A DNA stretch of 64,000 bases from Doris montereyensis. Its lineage: Eukaryota > Mollusca > Gastropoda > Nudibranchia > Dorididae. This document shows positions 1 through 12,159 of the stretch, one piece after another. The number at the start of each line of letters is the position of its first letter. Position 1 is the first letter of the stretch. Under the pieces are notes generated by a model. It made no database searches. It was not told the DNA's origin and worked only from the letters and a program-made list of their open reading frames with translations. The stretch covers positions 138,308-202,307 of the forward strand of contig JAXRKP010000102.1 in assembly GCA_037039925.1 (NCBI GenBank), in the 5' to 3' direction. Both the position numbers and the translations under genes were made by a program.

Positions 1-329
1 TAGAGGGGGTGATTAGAGTTGTAAAATTCGGTTACATGAAAAACCCGTTGCATTATGATGAATCGTGCATTTTAGCGGCGTGCAATTTGGCGGAGAATAC
101 ATTTACTGTATTGGCATTGGTCGCCTCGACATAATGGGAAAGCGCGCTGCAAACCTTTTGACTACAGCAACTTTAGTACTGTGACTAGTATGAGATTGGG
201 AGTAAATTCATCAAACACAAGTAACATGGTACATTATGTTGTTTTTTTTTACCATAGTCTTTATTGTAATCATCTTCACATTGTGAAAACATACGCCCTA
301 TTCTTATTGATTTAGAAACATGTGTCTCA

Positions 330-745
330 TAAATTTATGCCTGGATGATGTCAAACAAGTTAAAGTTAAATAAAGATAAAACTGAAGTAATTGAGTTTGG
401 CATTAGATCTAAAATAAAGAACCTGACCGTTCCCACTACCATGATATGCGGCATAAACATTCCTGTAAAGATTAGACATCAGTTTTGACTCATTTCTCTT
501 ATTGGACGATCATATTTCCCAAATTAGAAAATCCTTCTGAATTACGCAAAGTTGTTCATATCAGGCCTCTTATCACAGAAAATGCAGAACACAAATTAAC
601 ATGTTCATTCGTCATATCTAGAATTGATTATTGTAACTCATTTTTTGGCTGGGGTGGCAGAAAATCGTATAAATAAATTACAGCAAGTCAAAAATAGTGC
701 AGCACGTTTACTTCTAAAAAAACAAAAACTGACCAAATCACACCA
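330..745 (+). mobile_element. LINE fragment, RT C-terminus (jockey/CR1-like)
   Basis: Across frameshifts the strand reads NKLKLNKDKTEVIEFG and later FVISRIDYCNS followed by QQVKNSAARLLLKKQ. These are landmarks of the thumb and C-terminal part of jockey/CR1-type reverse transcriptases. It is a decayed 5'-truncated copy. Confidence 0.7.
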
Positions 746-768
746 AGACTGAAAAGAATTACATTTCT

Positions 769-1052
769 CCTCTTCTTCTTCTTCTTCTTCTTCTTCTTCT
801 TCTTCTTCTTCTTCTTCTTCTTCTTCTTCTTCTTCTTCTTCTTCTTCTCCTCCTCCTCCTCCTCCTCCTCCTCCTCCTCCTCCTCCTCCTCCTCCTCTTC
901 CTCCTCCTCCACCTCCACCTCCTCCTCCTCCTCCTCCTCCTCCTCCTCCTCCTCCTTCTTCTTCTTCTTCTTCTTCTTCTTCTTCTTCTTCTTCTTCTTC
1001 TTCTTTTGCTCCTCCTCCTCCTCCTCCTCCTCCTGCTCATTCTCTTCCTCCT
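769..1052 (+). repeat. (CTT)n/(CTC)n triplet tract
   Basis: About 280 bases of alternating pure CTT and CTC blocks, all pyrimidine on this strand apart from a few A and G bases. The long Arg-, Glu- or Lys-only open frames on the other strand are artefacts of the repeat. Confidence 0.97.
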
Positions 1053-1059
1053 TCTTATT

Positions 1060-1140
1060 TATTCCTTTACGATCAAACAAAATACGGCAGTCTATTGAAT
1101 CAAAAGCTGCAAAGAAATATAAGAGCAACAACATCAAATT
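1060..1140 (-). mobile_element. LINE RT fragment
   Basis: The minus strand reads FFAAFDSIDCRILFDR, the AFDtIDH-type motif of non-LTR reverse transcriptases. Only this scrap remains, cut off by the neighbouring triplet repeat. Confidence 0.5.
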
Positions 1141-1204
1141 CACGTTTTTGTCTTTTCCTGTGGAGACCATCGTTGTGAACCCCGACGACACATTTCCATA
1201 CAAC

Positions 1205-2338
1205 GTACTGTAGACTAATTGGAAAGTGGTACCACGTCAACTTTGTACTGTACTGACTAATTGGAAAGTGGTACGACGTCAACCTTGTCCTATAGACTAA
1301 TTGGAAAGTGGTACGACGTCAACCTTGTCCTATAGACTAATTGGAAAGTGGTACGACGACAACCTTGTCCTATAGACTAATTGGAAAGTGGTACGACGTC
1401 AACCTTGTCCTACTGTAGACTAATTGGAAAGTGGTACGACGTCAACCTTGTACTGTAGACTAATTGAAAGTGGTACGACGTCAACCTTGTACCGTACTGA
1501 CTAATTGGAAAGTGGTACGACGTCAATCTTGTACTGTACTGACTAATTGGAAAGTGGTACGACGTCAACTTTGTACTGTACTGACTAATTGGAAAGTGGT
1601 ACGATGTCAACCTTGTACTGTACTGACTAATTGGAAAGTGGTACGACGTCAACTTTGTACTGTACTGACTAATTGGAAAGTGGTACGACGTCAACCTTGT
1701 CCTATAATTGACTCAATTGGAAAAGTGGTACGACGTCAACTTTGTACTGTACTGACTAATTGGAAAGTGGTACGACGTCAACCTTGTACTGTACTGACTA
1801 ATTGGAAAGTGGTACGACGTCAATCTTGTACTGTACTGACTAATTGAAAGTGGTACGACGTCAATCTTGTACTGTACTGACTAATTGGAAAGTGGTACGA
1901 CGTCAACCTTGTCCTATATACTAATTGGAAAGTGGTACGACGTCAACCTTGTCGACGTAACCTTGTACTGTACTGACTAATTGGAAAGTGGTACGACGTC
2001 AACCTTGTCCTATAGACTAATTGGAAAGTGGTACGACGTCAACCTTGTCCTATAGACTAATTGGAAAGTGGTACGACGTCAACCTTGTCCTATAGACTAA
2101 TTGGAAAGTGGTACGACGTCAACATTGTCCTATAGACTAATTGGAAAGTGGTACGACGTCAACTTTGTACTGTACTGACTAATTCGAAAGTGGTACGACG
2201 TCAACCTTGTCCTGTAGACTAATTGGAAAGTGGTACGACGACAACTTTGTACTGTAGACTAATTGGAAAGTGGTACACTTCAACGTACAACTTTGTGGTA
2301 CTCAACCTTGTACTGACTAATTGGAAAGTGGTACTGGT
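1205..2338 (+). repeat. Minisatellite, 34-39-bp units
   Basis: About 30 units of the form GACTAATTGGAAAGTGG then TACGACGTCAACCTTG, with two alternating linkers (TCCTATA or TACTGTACT) that change unit length. Each unit holds the GACGTC palindrome. Units at 2,230 onward are more diverged. Confidence 0.97.
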
Positions 2339-3015
2339 GCTGTTTGCATAGACAGGCTTCCCAAGTCTATTTACTATATGCGACGATCATCTCAAGTATG
2401 TTGGGAATGAAGTTCAGGTTTGACAAAGGTATGTGTATCATGATTAAGTTCTTCTATGTCGAGTGTGTGTTTCTTAATAAGCGAGGTAACCAGGGCTTCG
2501 TTGAAATAATCATGAACGATGGCCTCTTCCAACGTCTTATGATTACAAATTGATAGTATTGGTTGCGCCAATTCCGCGAGTCAAGATTGGAGTTAACGAA
2601 GCTGGTTGGGGGTCCATCTGACAAGGTCTAGTGTAAGTAGGTGTAAGGCAAATCCATAATTACTTTTGTAATCTCATGGGATGTAGTTGGAGTGAGGCTG
2701 AGGAGCTTAGGTACGCCTGTTTCTTTTCTTGTATTGTAGATGGACGCATAGAGGACTACCGTACCTGACACAGCCTTATTTCGTATTGTTTCGTTTTTGT
2801 TATTATCGAAAGAAACGTTACCAAATTCTATTGATAGTTGTTGATCGGGGTCTCGCTATTTTTAGATTGGCAAAAATCAATCAATTTATGATGATGAAAT
2901 TAATAGAGAATAAAAAATAATAACAACAACATATATAATGATGACGATGATGATGATAATGATAATAATGTAACAACAGCTTTAGGTCGGCACCCATTGC
3001 CTCACCATGAAATGA
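2339..3015. other. Unassigned spacer
   Basis: Short open frames on the + strand (2,344-2,553; 2,729-2,920) have no recognisable similarity. The end is an imperfect GAT/AATAAT run. I see nothing convincing. Confidence 0.5.
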
Positions 3016-3017
3016 GA

Positions 3018-3310
3018 AAGCTAACTTGATTTTGATTTGATTTACCCAAATCCACTACTTAGGTGATCTGATATCATCCCTGACTGCCCTATAAACAACC
3101 AAAAAATCTTTAACGCGTACAGATTGTTGTGATATGCACACGTGACCTCTTTTTTTATCGTCTGTCTCCGATGGGACTAGGTGTCCATCCACCTACCTGG
3201 ACTACGGAGGTAGATTTTACTCGAAAACACTCGAGAAATTTTTTTAACTGTCGGCGGGGCTCGAACCCACTATCTTTTGGTTGAGAGGCCGACATTTTGC
3301 CTCTGCACTA
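3018..3310 (-). mobile_element. tRNA-derived SINE with AAATC tail
   Basis: The minus strand has a tRNA-like head with a GGGTTCGAGCCCC B box, a shared middle (CCAGGTAGGTGGATGG, then GTTTATAGGGCAGTC) and an (AAATC)n-type tail. The same body occurs at 22.4, 39.0 and 49.4 kb. Confidence 0.8.
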
Positions 3311-3334
3311 ATGTCAATATCAAACTAACTACGT

Positions 3335-4208
3335 GTAGATGTTATTGCACGCTCTTTAGCATGGTTCACAGTGCCCTCAATGTTATTGCACGCTCCTTAG
3401 CATGGTTCACAGTGCCCCCAATGTTATTGCACGCTCTTTAGCATAGTTCACAGTGCCCTCAATGTTATTGCACGCTCCTTAGCATGGTTCACAGTGCCCT
3501 CAATGTTATTGCACGCTCTTTAGCATGGTTCACAGTGCCCTCAATGTTATTGCACGCTCCTTAGCATGGTTCACAGTGCCCTCAATGTTATTGCACGCTC
3601 CTTAGCATGGTTCACAGTGCCCTCAATGTTATTGCACGCTCCTTAGCATGGTTCACAGTGCCCTCAATGTTATTGCACGCTCTTTACCATGGTTCACAGT
3701 GCCCTCAATGTTATTGCACGCTCTTTAGCATAGTTCACAGTGTCCTCAATGTTATTGCACGCTCCTTACCATGGTTCACAGTGCCCTCAATGTTATTGCA
3801 CGCTCCTTAGCATAGTTCACAGTGCCCTTAATGTTATTGCACGCTCTTTAGCATGGTTCACAGTGCCCTTAATGTTATTGCACGCTCTTTAGCATGGTTC
3901 ACAGTGCCCTTAATGTTATTGCACGCTCCTTAGCATGGTTCACAGTGCCCTCAATGTTATTGCACGCTCTTTTAGCATAGTTCACAGTGCCCTCAATGTT
4001 ATTGCACGCTCCTTAGCATGGTTCACAGTGCGCTCAATGTTATTGCACGCTCCTTAGCATGGTTCACAGTGCCCTCAATGTTATTGCACGCTCCTTAGCA
4101 TGGTTCACAGTGCCCTCAATGTTATTGCACGCTCCTTAGCATGGTTCACAGTGCCCTGAATGTTATTGCACGCTTTTTAGCATGGTTGACAGTGCCCTCA
4201 ATGTTATG
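3335..4208 (+). repeat. Minisatellite, 41-bp units
   Basis: About 21 tandem copies of a 41-bp unit containing AATGTTATTGCACGCTCC and TTAGCATGGTTCACAGTGCC, highly homogeneous with a few variant units. Confidence 0.97.
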
Positions 4209-4281
4209 GCCATCTGGGTGCTTTGTTCCTAAGGGATTTTTTCTTCAATTTTATTCCTTTTATTTCCATCTTCTTTGTTCC

Positions 4282-4412
4282 TATTGTACTTCAATATTTA
4301 TATTTATGTCATGTCTTTGTTCCTATTGAACTTCAATATTTGTATTTATATAATGTCTTTGTTCCTATTGAACTTCAATATTTATATTTATGTAATGTCT
4401 TTGTTCATCACT
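4282..4412 (+). repeat. Short tandem repeat, about 42-bp units
   Basis: Three units of TTTGTTCCTATTGAACTTC followed by AATATTTATATTTATGT. Confidence 0.85.
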
Positions 4413-4439
4413 TTGACATGTCACGTTTCCTCACTGTTT

Positions 4440-4885
4440 GTCAAAGTACAAGATGAAGTATACATCAAAGTCAAAGTCAATGAACAATTCAAATAACAAT
4501 GCAAATTATGGGTCAAAGTCAAAGCATAAATCAAAGTACAAGTCAAATAATACGTCAAAGATCAGGTAGGAGAATAAGTTGAAATATAGATTAAAGTGCA
4601 ACTCAAAGTTAAGAAACAAGTCAAAGAACAAGTCAAAGAACAAGTCAAAGAACAAGTCAAAGAACAAGTCAAAGAACAAGTCAAAGAATCAGTCAAAGAA
4701 CAAGTCAAGAATAGGTCAAAGAACAAGTCAAAGAATAAGTCAAAGAATAAGTCAAAGAACAAGTAAAAAAAAAAAAGTCAAATAACAAGTCAAAGAACAA
4801 GTCAAATAACAAGTCAAATAACAAGTCAAATAACAAGTCAAATAACAAGTCAAAGAACAAGTCAAAGAACAAGTCAAAGAACAGT
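4440..4885 (+). repeat. 12-bp repeat AAGTCAAAGAAC
   Basis: Degenerate CAAAGT-type repeats lead into regular AAGTCAAAGAAC and AAGTCAAATAAC units. Open frames on both strands here are repeat artefacts. Confidence 0.93.
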
Positions 4886-4967
4886 ATTATCATGAACATC
4901 ATTAAAAATACAATATTGTGTACTCAACGATTTCAAATTTTGAAATGGTATTTATGGTGAGTTGTAG

Positions 4968-5165
4968 TGGTAAAAGATCAAAAGATAGACCTCGAAGAAA
5001 GTGGGACGAAGATATAAAAGAGGCACTAAAGTAAATACATTTTTTTAAACCTTCACAGAAGGAAACAGAAAATGTCAGGACAGGGTAGCTTGGAGAAAGG
5101 TCATTTCGGGTATTTAAACCCATACACCGGAATGTAGAATGAGAGCTAATGCAGTAAGAAAGAAA
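4968..5165 (+). mobile_element. RTE-like LINE 3' end
   Basis: It shares the GACCTCGAAGAAAGTGGGA, GGAAACAGAAAATGTCAGG and CATACACCGGAA blocks with the 3' ends of the copies at 13.1 and 42.2 kb. These encode the RPRRKW-EDIKEAL C terminus of the element. Confidence 0.75.
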
Positions 5166-5394
5166 ATGGACAAAGACAAGACAAATACAAAGGAATAGAC
5201 AAAATATATATTTGGGCATCAATAGAATCGAAGGCTGGACCTTATGTCCATCGTCACGACTATCAATACCAGGTGAAGAGACACTATGTACATTGCAGTT
5301 GCAGTTTCCAACGTCCAACGTCACGACTATCAATGAGTATCAATACCAGGTGAAGAGACACTATGTACATTGCAGCAGTCCGATCTGGCGTCTC

Positions 5395-5712
5395 ACTATG
5401 AGGTCACGTTGTAAGATTTGTACATTTTCATGTCGATCCAGCGACGATGTTCATTTTTTAAATGGAATGTGAATGCTGCATCTTATATCTTTGGGATTCT
5501 GAGAAACCATTGTGATTCCACCAACAGAATGCTCATGTGTCAACAAGATAATGCCCGTTCTCATACAGCTGCACGTATCTGCAATGAGCTCTCAGAACAG
5601 CAGCATCATTTTGATGTTTTGACTTGGCCAGCACACTAAGCCGATCTGTCAGCGTTACCCATTGAACATCTCTTGGATGAGCTAGGGCGCCGAGTTAAGA
5701 CTCATCATATAA
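5395..5712 (+). mobile_element. Tc1-like transposase fragment
   Basis: It reads ILRNHCDSTNRMLMCQQDNARSHTA in overlapping pieces, then FDVLTWPAH, a stop, and PIEHLLDELGRRVK. QQDNARxH holds the second aspartate and PIExxxDELGRR the glutamate of the DD34E triad. The first aspartate region is only loosely visible. The copy is dead: a stop follows WPAH and the ends are missing. Confidence 0.85.
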
Positions 5713-5714
5713 CA

Positions 5715-5945
5715 GTAGATAAAGACAAACAATGAGGCATGGGGCATGTCGGAAGTGAAGGTAATGGCACAAGACAAAATGAAAGCCCCATAGGACCAAA
5801 GACGAGACAAAGACAAGGAATAGACGGGGAAAAAATCCTGGCCATCATGGGGATCGAACCCGCGACCTCTGCGTCGGCACCCATCACCTCACCATGAAAA
5901 AAGCGTGCTACCAACCGAGCTAACTACGCTCCCTGTCTCGTCTTT
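5715..5945 (-). mobile_element. tRNA-derived SINE (second family)
   Basis: The minus strand carries an A-box-like TTAGCTCGGTTGGTAGCA and a B-box GGGTTCGATCCCC, followed by a body shared with the pair at 54.95-55.38 kb (TTGTCTTTGTCTCGTC). It is not a functional tRNA, because the stems do not close. Confidence 0.75.
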
Positions 5946-6169
5946 GTTCCTATGAGGCTTTCATATTATATTGTGTCGTCATCACCACCATATTAGAGTA
6001 AGAGCACAAATACACGATGCTCTTTTTGAAAATGGAATGGTCTTCTTGAAGAAGTCGCGTTGTAAACCAATGCGCAGAAGACTTACCATTATGCACTCAA
6101 TCAAACTCAATGCGGGCACATTCTTCCTTATTGAGTGCGCTGTGCTGTTCTTTGGGAAGGGACAAGGCG

Positions 6170-6174
6170 TGTGC

Positions 6175-6212
<38 letters not shown>
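6170..6212 (+). repeat. (GT)n microsatellite
   Basis: A run of about 20 GT/GC dinucleotides. Confidence 0.95.
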
Positions 6213-6214
<2 letters not shown>

Positions 6215-7390
6215 TTAAAACACCACTAAGTAACGAAAAGTGTGTTACGTTATCACAATGTATGATTGCGTAATAAACTTTCAAATTATCGTTCGTTAGT
6301 GTTGACATGTTTTGTTTGTCTTAGTTTTCCATTTTCTAGGGAAGGGAAGGGGAGCAGGTGGGGGAGGGGGTTAAGGGATTAGGTTAAAGTGAGTTTTGTT
6401 GCAATTTTTTTTCAATAAGAAGATATTCCTTTCAATTTAATTATCTTCTTTTTTTTTTTTTACTGTAGAAAAGCAATGATATACAATGTAGTAGTTTATA
6501 AAATACCAAAAGAAGAAAACGGAAAAAACGTCAACGATGCAGTACCCTTAGAAAAAATGTATGTTCCTGATTATCCTTCGCCCAACATGTAGTCAGTACC
6601 GGTATGGAACTTACTGTAATTTATCTTCTTTTTTTCTTTTTTTTTTTGGGGGGGGGGGGGGATATCAACTTAGCCTCAAGTGAATTAAATCTCTTTTCGC
6701 CTTGATTGCGTGTTACAGGTCATTAAACTTCCAGCGATCAGATAGATAATCTATGTGAATCGGTGTATCCGGTACCATTAGGCCTACCTGTTTGTCGGAA
6801 GTGTCAATTTGTAGATCTTAGATATCTATCCCGTTATATCAGCACTGACTTGTTAATTATTTTCTTTTTTGTAATGGGGTAAGCGATCATTGACGTGATA
6901 AGCTTTACTTTAGCGTGAACGGCCTACCCCAATGATTAATGGACGATTATAATAATTATATTTATTAACTAGATTCTAGGTCAAGTATAGTTTTCTAATG
7001 GGACATTTTGTGTATGTCCCTAATTATTTGAAACATGGGTATCGTTCAGCAGAATTTAGATTTAGATTTAGATTTAGAGAGTTTCGCACTGCAGACTGCT
7101 TTGTCTTCCAGCTTTCTGATTGGGTGAAAATTTGGGCTTCAAAATTAGCCACCAATCAGATTGGCAGCCTTTCAAGGCGTTTGATGTCCAACGCTAGACT
7201 TGTCTTTGATTATAATGTCAAGATGATTTTCAATTTTTCCGCACGTCGATTTTGCCTTGAAGAGTAAATTAGACTATAACGCAGAGTTAGATATGAGTGA
7301 AAACAGTTCACGAAAGGCACAACTGTTTTGATGCGACCACATATTGTTTTCTAAACTTATATTTTAGTGGGTGAAGGCCTGTGTTCCTAA
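6213..7390. other. Unassigned spacer
   Basis: AT-rich, with several poly-T runs and a G10-type run at 6,651. An 89-codon open frame at 6,998-7,267 contains an (FR)n stretch from a TTTAGA repeat and has no recognised similarity. Confidence 0.5.
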
Positions 7391-7392
7391 TG

Positions 7393-7620
<228 letters not shown>

Positions 7621-7849
7621 TAGATCTAAATCTCATATTCTCTCTACTTTAGATATGTCTACTTGCGCTCCTTTTCTCCCTCATTTATGTTTTTCCTTCT
7701 GACATTACACTGTGTAACTTCTGTCAAATAGATGTGTAAATATGAATAGCCAAGAGAGGCATTGATCTACAAGCACGAATAGCAACGCATATTGTTCCTC
7801 CGTAAGCACCAACAGACATGAACACCATTCGTGCGTAATTACGAATTGT

Positions 7850-8630
7850 CATAAACTCCAGTCGTCCTTAGTTACAAATAATCATAAACACCAGTCGTCC
7901 TTAGTTACAAATAATCATAAACACCAGTCGTCCTTAGTTACAAATAATCATAAACACCAGTCGTCCTTAGTTACGAATAATCATAAACACCAGTCGTCCT
8001 TAGTTACGAATAATCATAAACACCAGTCGTCCTTAGTTACAAATAATCATAAACACCAGTCGTCCTTAGTTACGAATAATCATAAACACCAGTCGTCCTT
8101 AGTTACGAATAATCATAAACACCAGTCGTCGTTAGTTACGAATAATCATAAACACCAGTCGTCCTTAGTTACAAATAATCATAAACACCAGTCGTCCTTA
8201 GTTACAAATAATCATAAACACCAATCGTCCTTAGTTACGAATAATCATAAACACCAGTCGTCCTTAGTTACGAATAATCGTAAAAACCGGCCGTCCTTAG
8301 TTACGAATAATCATAAACACCAGTCGTCCTTAGTTACAAATAATCATAAACACCAATCGTCCTTAATTACAAATAATCATAAACACCAGTCGTCCTTAGT
8401 TACGAATAATCGTAAAAACCAGCCGTCCTTAGTTACGAATAATCATAAACACCAGTCGTCCTTAGTTACAAATAATCATAAACACCAGTCGTCCTTAGTT
8501 ACAAATAATCATAAACACCAGTCGTCCTTAGTTACGAATAATCATAAACACCAGTCGTCCTCAGTTACGAATAATCGTAAAAGACCAGCCGTCCTTAGTT
8601 ACGAATAATCATAAACACCATTGTTCTATA
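7850..8630 (+). repeat. Minisatellite, 33-bp units
   Basis: About 23 copies of a 33-bp unit with AATAATCATAAACACCAG and TCGTCCTTAGTTAC. Confidence 0.97.
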
Positions 8631-8934
8631 AGTACATAGCTATGAACACATAGCCGAATTAACCGTTAGGCAAAATAAGGCCCGTGTCTTATGGCCAGCC
8701 AAAAATCCAGGCCACCAACAACAACAAAAATTACGTTTTTAAGAAATTGATACTTATCAGGTGAGGACAAATATGCTTTCTTTCATTTTCATGTAAAATA
8801 AATGGCACCCTTTTTCATGTTAATGAGCAATTGCATTGCAATATGCTGGAGCGGCGCAATTACTGGGAAAATGTCCTGTCGCGTTGTGTTCGAGATAGTC
8901 ACAAAATTGTTGATTCCAGAGACAACGATAATTA

Positions 8935-9520
8935 TTTGGGCATCTTGGAGCTGATTGGGCAATGGGAGTCATGTTTGTCGCCCTTGGGCATCTTGGAGCT
9001 GATTGGGCAATGAGAGTCATGTTTGTTGCCCTTGGACATCTTGGAGCTGATTGGGCAATGAGATTCATGTTTGTCGCCCTTGGACATCTTGGATCTGATT
9101 GGGCAACAAGAGTCATGTTTGTCGCCCTTGGGCATCTTGGAGCTGATTGGGCAATGAGATTCATGTTTGTCGCCCTTGGGCATCTTGGAGCTGATTGGGC
9201 AATGAGATTCATGTTTGTCGCCCATGTGCATCTTGGAGCTGATTGGGCAATCTTGAGAGTCATGTTTGTCGCCCTTGGACATCTTGGAGCTGATTGGGCA
9301 ATGAGTCATGTTTGTCGCCCTTGGACATCTTGGAGCTGATAGGGCAATGACAGCCATGTTTGTCGCCCTTGGGCATCTTGGAGCTGATTGGGCAATGAGA
9401 TTCATGTTTGTCGCCCTTTGGGCATCTTGTAGTTGATTGGGCAATGAGATTGATGTTTGTCGCCCTTGGGCATCTTGGAACTGATTGGGCAATGAGATTC
9501 ATGTTTGTCGCAGCACATCC
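8935..9520 (+). repeat. Minisatellite, about 48-bp units
   Basis: About 12 units containing GCATCTTGGAGCTGATTGGG and CAATGAGATTCATGTTTGTC. Unit length is close to a multiple of three, so all frames give long open stretches that are not genes. Confidence 0.96.
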
Positions 9521-9584
9521 ATACGCATCCCAATCATAAACATATAAAAAAACAATATGTGAAGAACTATTTGCTATTATGATC

Positions 9585-10640
9585 AAACAAGTCATTGGTT
9601 TTCATCAGATTGCGATGTCACGGGACTTCTTGGTTACAGTGGAGTCCAATCCAGACATTACTCGTACAGACAAGCTAACCATCATTCTTCACTGTCCATA
9701 TTATGATGGATCACCACCAACCCGTGGAGCATTGATTTTATGAAATCCACCAATATCTCCAGTCATATAGGGCACGCGCTTGTTGTGGTCACTCTGCTTC
9801 AATACTTTTTAGATCAGGACATCAACTTTGAAAATTGCCATGGTGAGACATAATGCCAGCAATATATGGCTGTTGCTTACACTGGTATGAAACAAATCTT
9901 GAAAAACAGGATTAGCTTAGCGGACTTCATTCCTTGCGTTGCCTCCCCCCCACCCATTTTTTAAAAATCTACTTGGTCAGTCAGCTGTGGATTGTTACGT
10001 TCAAGCAGTAAGTTTCTTCTTCTTTTTTTTTTTAATCATTACAGCGCATGCATACATTCTTTGAAGCATTAAAACATCGTTGAGGTGTGCTGATCCCCCA
10101 TTTTGAGAGCAACCTGAATGCCTTGTTCCAAACGAACAACTTTCGGATACTCGATGGTCTTCCCACCTGATGTCACAGAAGCAGTTTTCATGGGGGGTGG
10201 CGGTAGGGGGTAGGGAGATACTATCAATCAGTTCCAAACTGCTCGCTGGGAAATATGTGGGGATGCTTCTCAGAACAGAAGCACACAAAATTATTAATCA
10301 AATGAATTGGTCAAACGCTTGGACAGCACTGAAGTTGCCCTAATGTGTGAACTTTGAATTGACATTTTGCAGCACTCTAAAGCGCTGCCATCGAATTAAC
10401 ATATGCTATTGCTCATCTGAAGAGCTTGGAAAATTCTTGGATGAACGTTGAGAGAAGTTTGAGCATCAGGCACGTGATTACTGTGGCAGCAGTGCATACA
10501 AATCTGAAATCGATGAGTACCCAAGCATAAGAAGCATGTCAATGTTAGTGACGGAGATGTCACAGATGCTGTAGAAGGGATGTAGAGCAAGCAAACGTTT
10601 AAAGCCATCACCTTTTGGTAATCCATTATCAATGAACTCC
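9585..10640 (+). mobile_element. hAT/ZMYM1-like transposase relic
   Basis: Translating with frame changes gives VESNPDITRTDKLTI, then FLDQDINFENCHGE, YTGMKQILKNRISLADFIPC and later FQTARWEICGDAS. These correspond to the DQLT, INCRGQ-YDxAS, LAxxIPCxxHSLN and ARWxxRxDA landmarks of ZMYM1-type hAT transposases. Many stops and shifts show it is long dead. Confidence 0.72.
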
Positions 10641-10703
10641 ATAGTGCTGCACAGGTTTGGTGTTTTTATTGAGTACGACTCTATGTCTGATGAAGTTATC
10701 GAT

Positions 10704-12150
10704 TTTTAATTCAATTCAATTCAATTCGAAAATTTCTTTATCGTCGGTAACATTATACATTGTCATTACAAAAAGAAACATGCAGATACCACAAAGGGAA
10801 ATAACTTCATAAACCCTTATGGGCTTTTTTACCGACATTTCAATAGAAAAAATTACCAAAATGCTATCTAAGATGGGATTAAGAATCTAGTCTTTAAAAA
10901 TCTACAGTTAACAAATAAATATGATACACAATTATATAAAACAAATGACACACTGACAATCTTTACCATTCCACATTCGAAATAAGATTTTTGAATTGAT
11001 TAAAATTTGTTTCAGATCTTAAATGTTCAGGCAATTTGTTCCACAGAACTGAGCAGCACATTTAAATGATTGTTTTCCGAAAGCAGTGGTTCTAGGTTTA
11101 GGGATATTGACTACATTTGTATATCTGAAATCATACATTCAAATTTTAAATGATATTAAATCTTGGAGACTAGATGGCGATAATTTATGCAAACTTTTGA
11201 ACGTTTCAATGGCCATAGCTCGCATTCGTTTCAATTCTAGGGTTGGAATTTGTGCCACCCCCAAGAGACCTTCATATTATGTATTACTATAGTCATTGTA
11301 TATGAATCTAAGAGCTCGTTCTTGATTTTTTCTAATTTCCTTATATTTGATTTCGAACAGAAGTTAAAGTTAGAAATAATAAACGTATGAAATATAGTTA
11401 GCTTGTTTAATTTTGAGAGATATCTACCGATTCTCTTCAACACATTCAGTTGTTGAGAGGCCTTGCGGAAAATTATCTTTATGTGGCATCAAACTATATT
11501 TAATTGACAGTTTCTTCACAAGATATAAAGACTGAGTCAATTTGAAAAATGGGTTTCTTGGAAAATGTTCGTTTGCTTAGTGCAAGGGCTTGGCATTTTT
11601 TCTGGATTTGCTTGCAGACAGTTCATGTGGAACCAGTTTATTAGTACACTGCTTTCCTGTTCCAAAATATCCACAAGCTTATCAAAATCAGGATGATTGT
11701 AAGACAATGTTTTGTCATCTGCATAATTATAGAGTGCCCTCTTTGATGAATAGAAATATATCATTAATAAAAACCCATTAAATAATAAGGGACCTAGAAT
11801 GGATCCTTGGGGCACACCAATAAATTCCCAATCACTGACAGTGCTCCCAAGCTTTACTTGCTGCTTTCTAGCTGAAAGAGATAACTTTGGAGCAGAGAAA
11901 CAGAGTTTTACGATTAACCATACGCCGATAATTTGTGTAAAAGAATGTCGTGGGGCAAACAATCAAAGGCTTTGGATAGGTCCATAATATGGCAGCGACA
12001 TAGTGATTTCTATCCAAGGATAGCTTCCAGTCTTTTTTAAGTCTTAAGTATAATCGCTTGCACCCATTGCTTTTTTCTAAAAGCGTAAAGAAAATCATGA
12101 CAAATATTAAAATATTCGGAAAGCTGAAGTGCCATGACTTTTTCAAAGAT
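10704..12150 (-). mobile_element. LINE with RT domain (jockey/CR1-like), decayed
   Basis: The minus strand reads KLGSTVSDWEFIGVPQGSIL then YNYADDKTLSYNH (catalytic YADD), and NWFHMNCLQANPEK. Downstream is a 3' region ending in an (AATTG)n tail at about 10,707-10,730. It is 5'-truncated near 12,150 and broken by shifts. The N-terminal RT part survives in another frame around 11,960-12,060. Confidence 0.82.
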
Positions 12151-12159
12151 CTTCGAAAT

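Noticed and set aside
4902..5333. 143-codon minus-strand open frame
   Set aside because: Most of it is antisense to the 3' end of the RTE-like LINE; the same false protein recurs at 45.3 kb and 12.8 kb.
5840..5940. Functional tRNA gene on the minus strand
   Set aside because: A long, unpaired variable region and a SINE body show it is a tRNA-derived repeat.
7850..8630. CRISPR-like array
   Set aside because: Units are directly contiguous with no unique spacers, and the genome is animal.
8820..9595. Open frames of 111-186 codons over the 48-bp array
   Set aside because: Repeat with unit length divisible by three; open in several frames on both strands.
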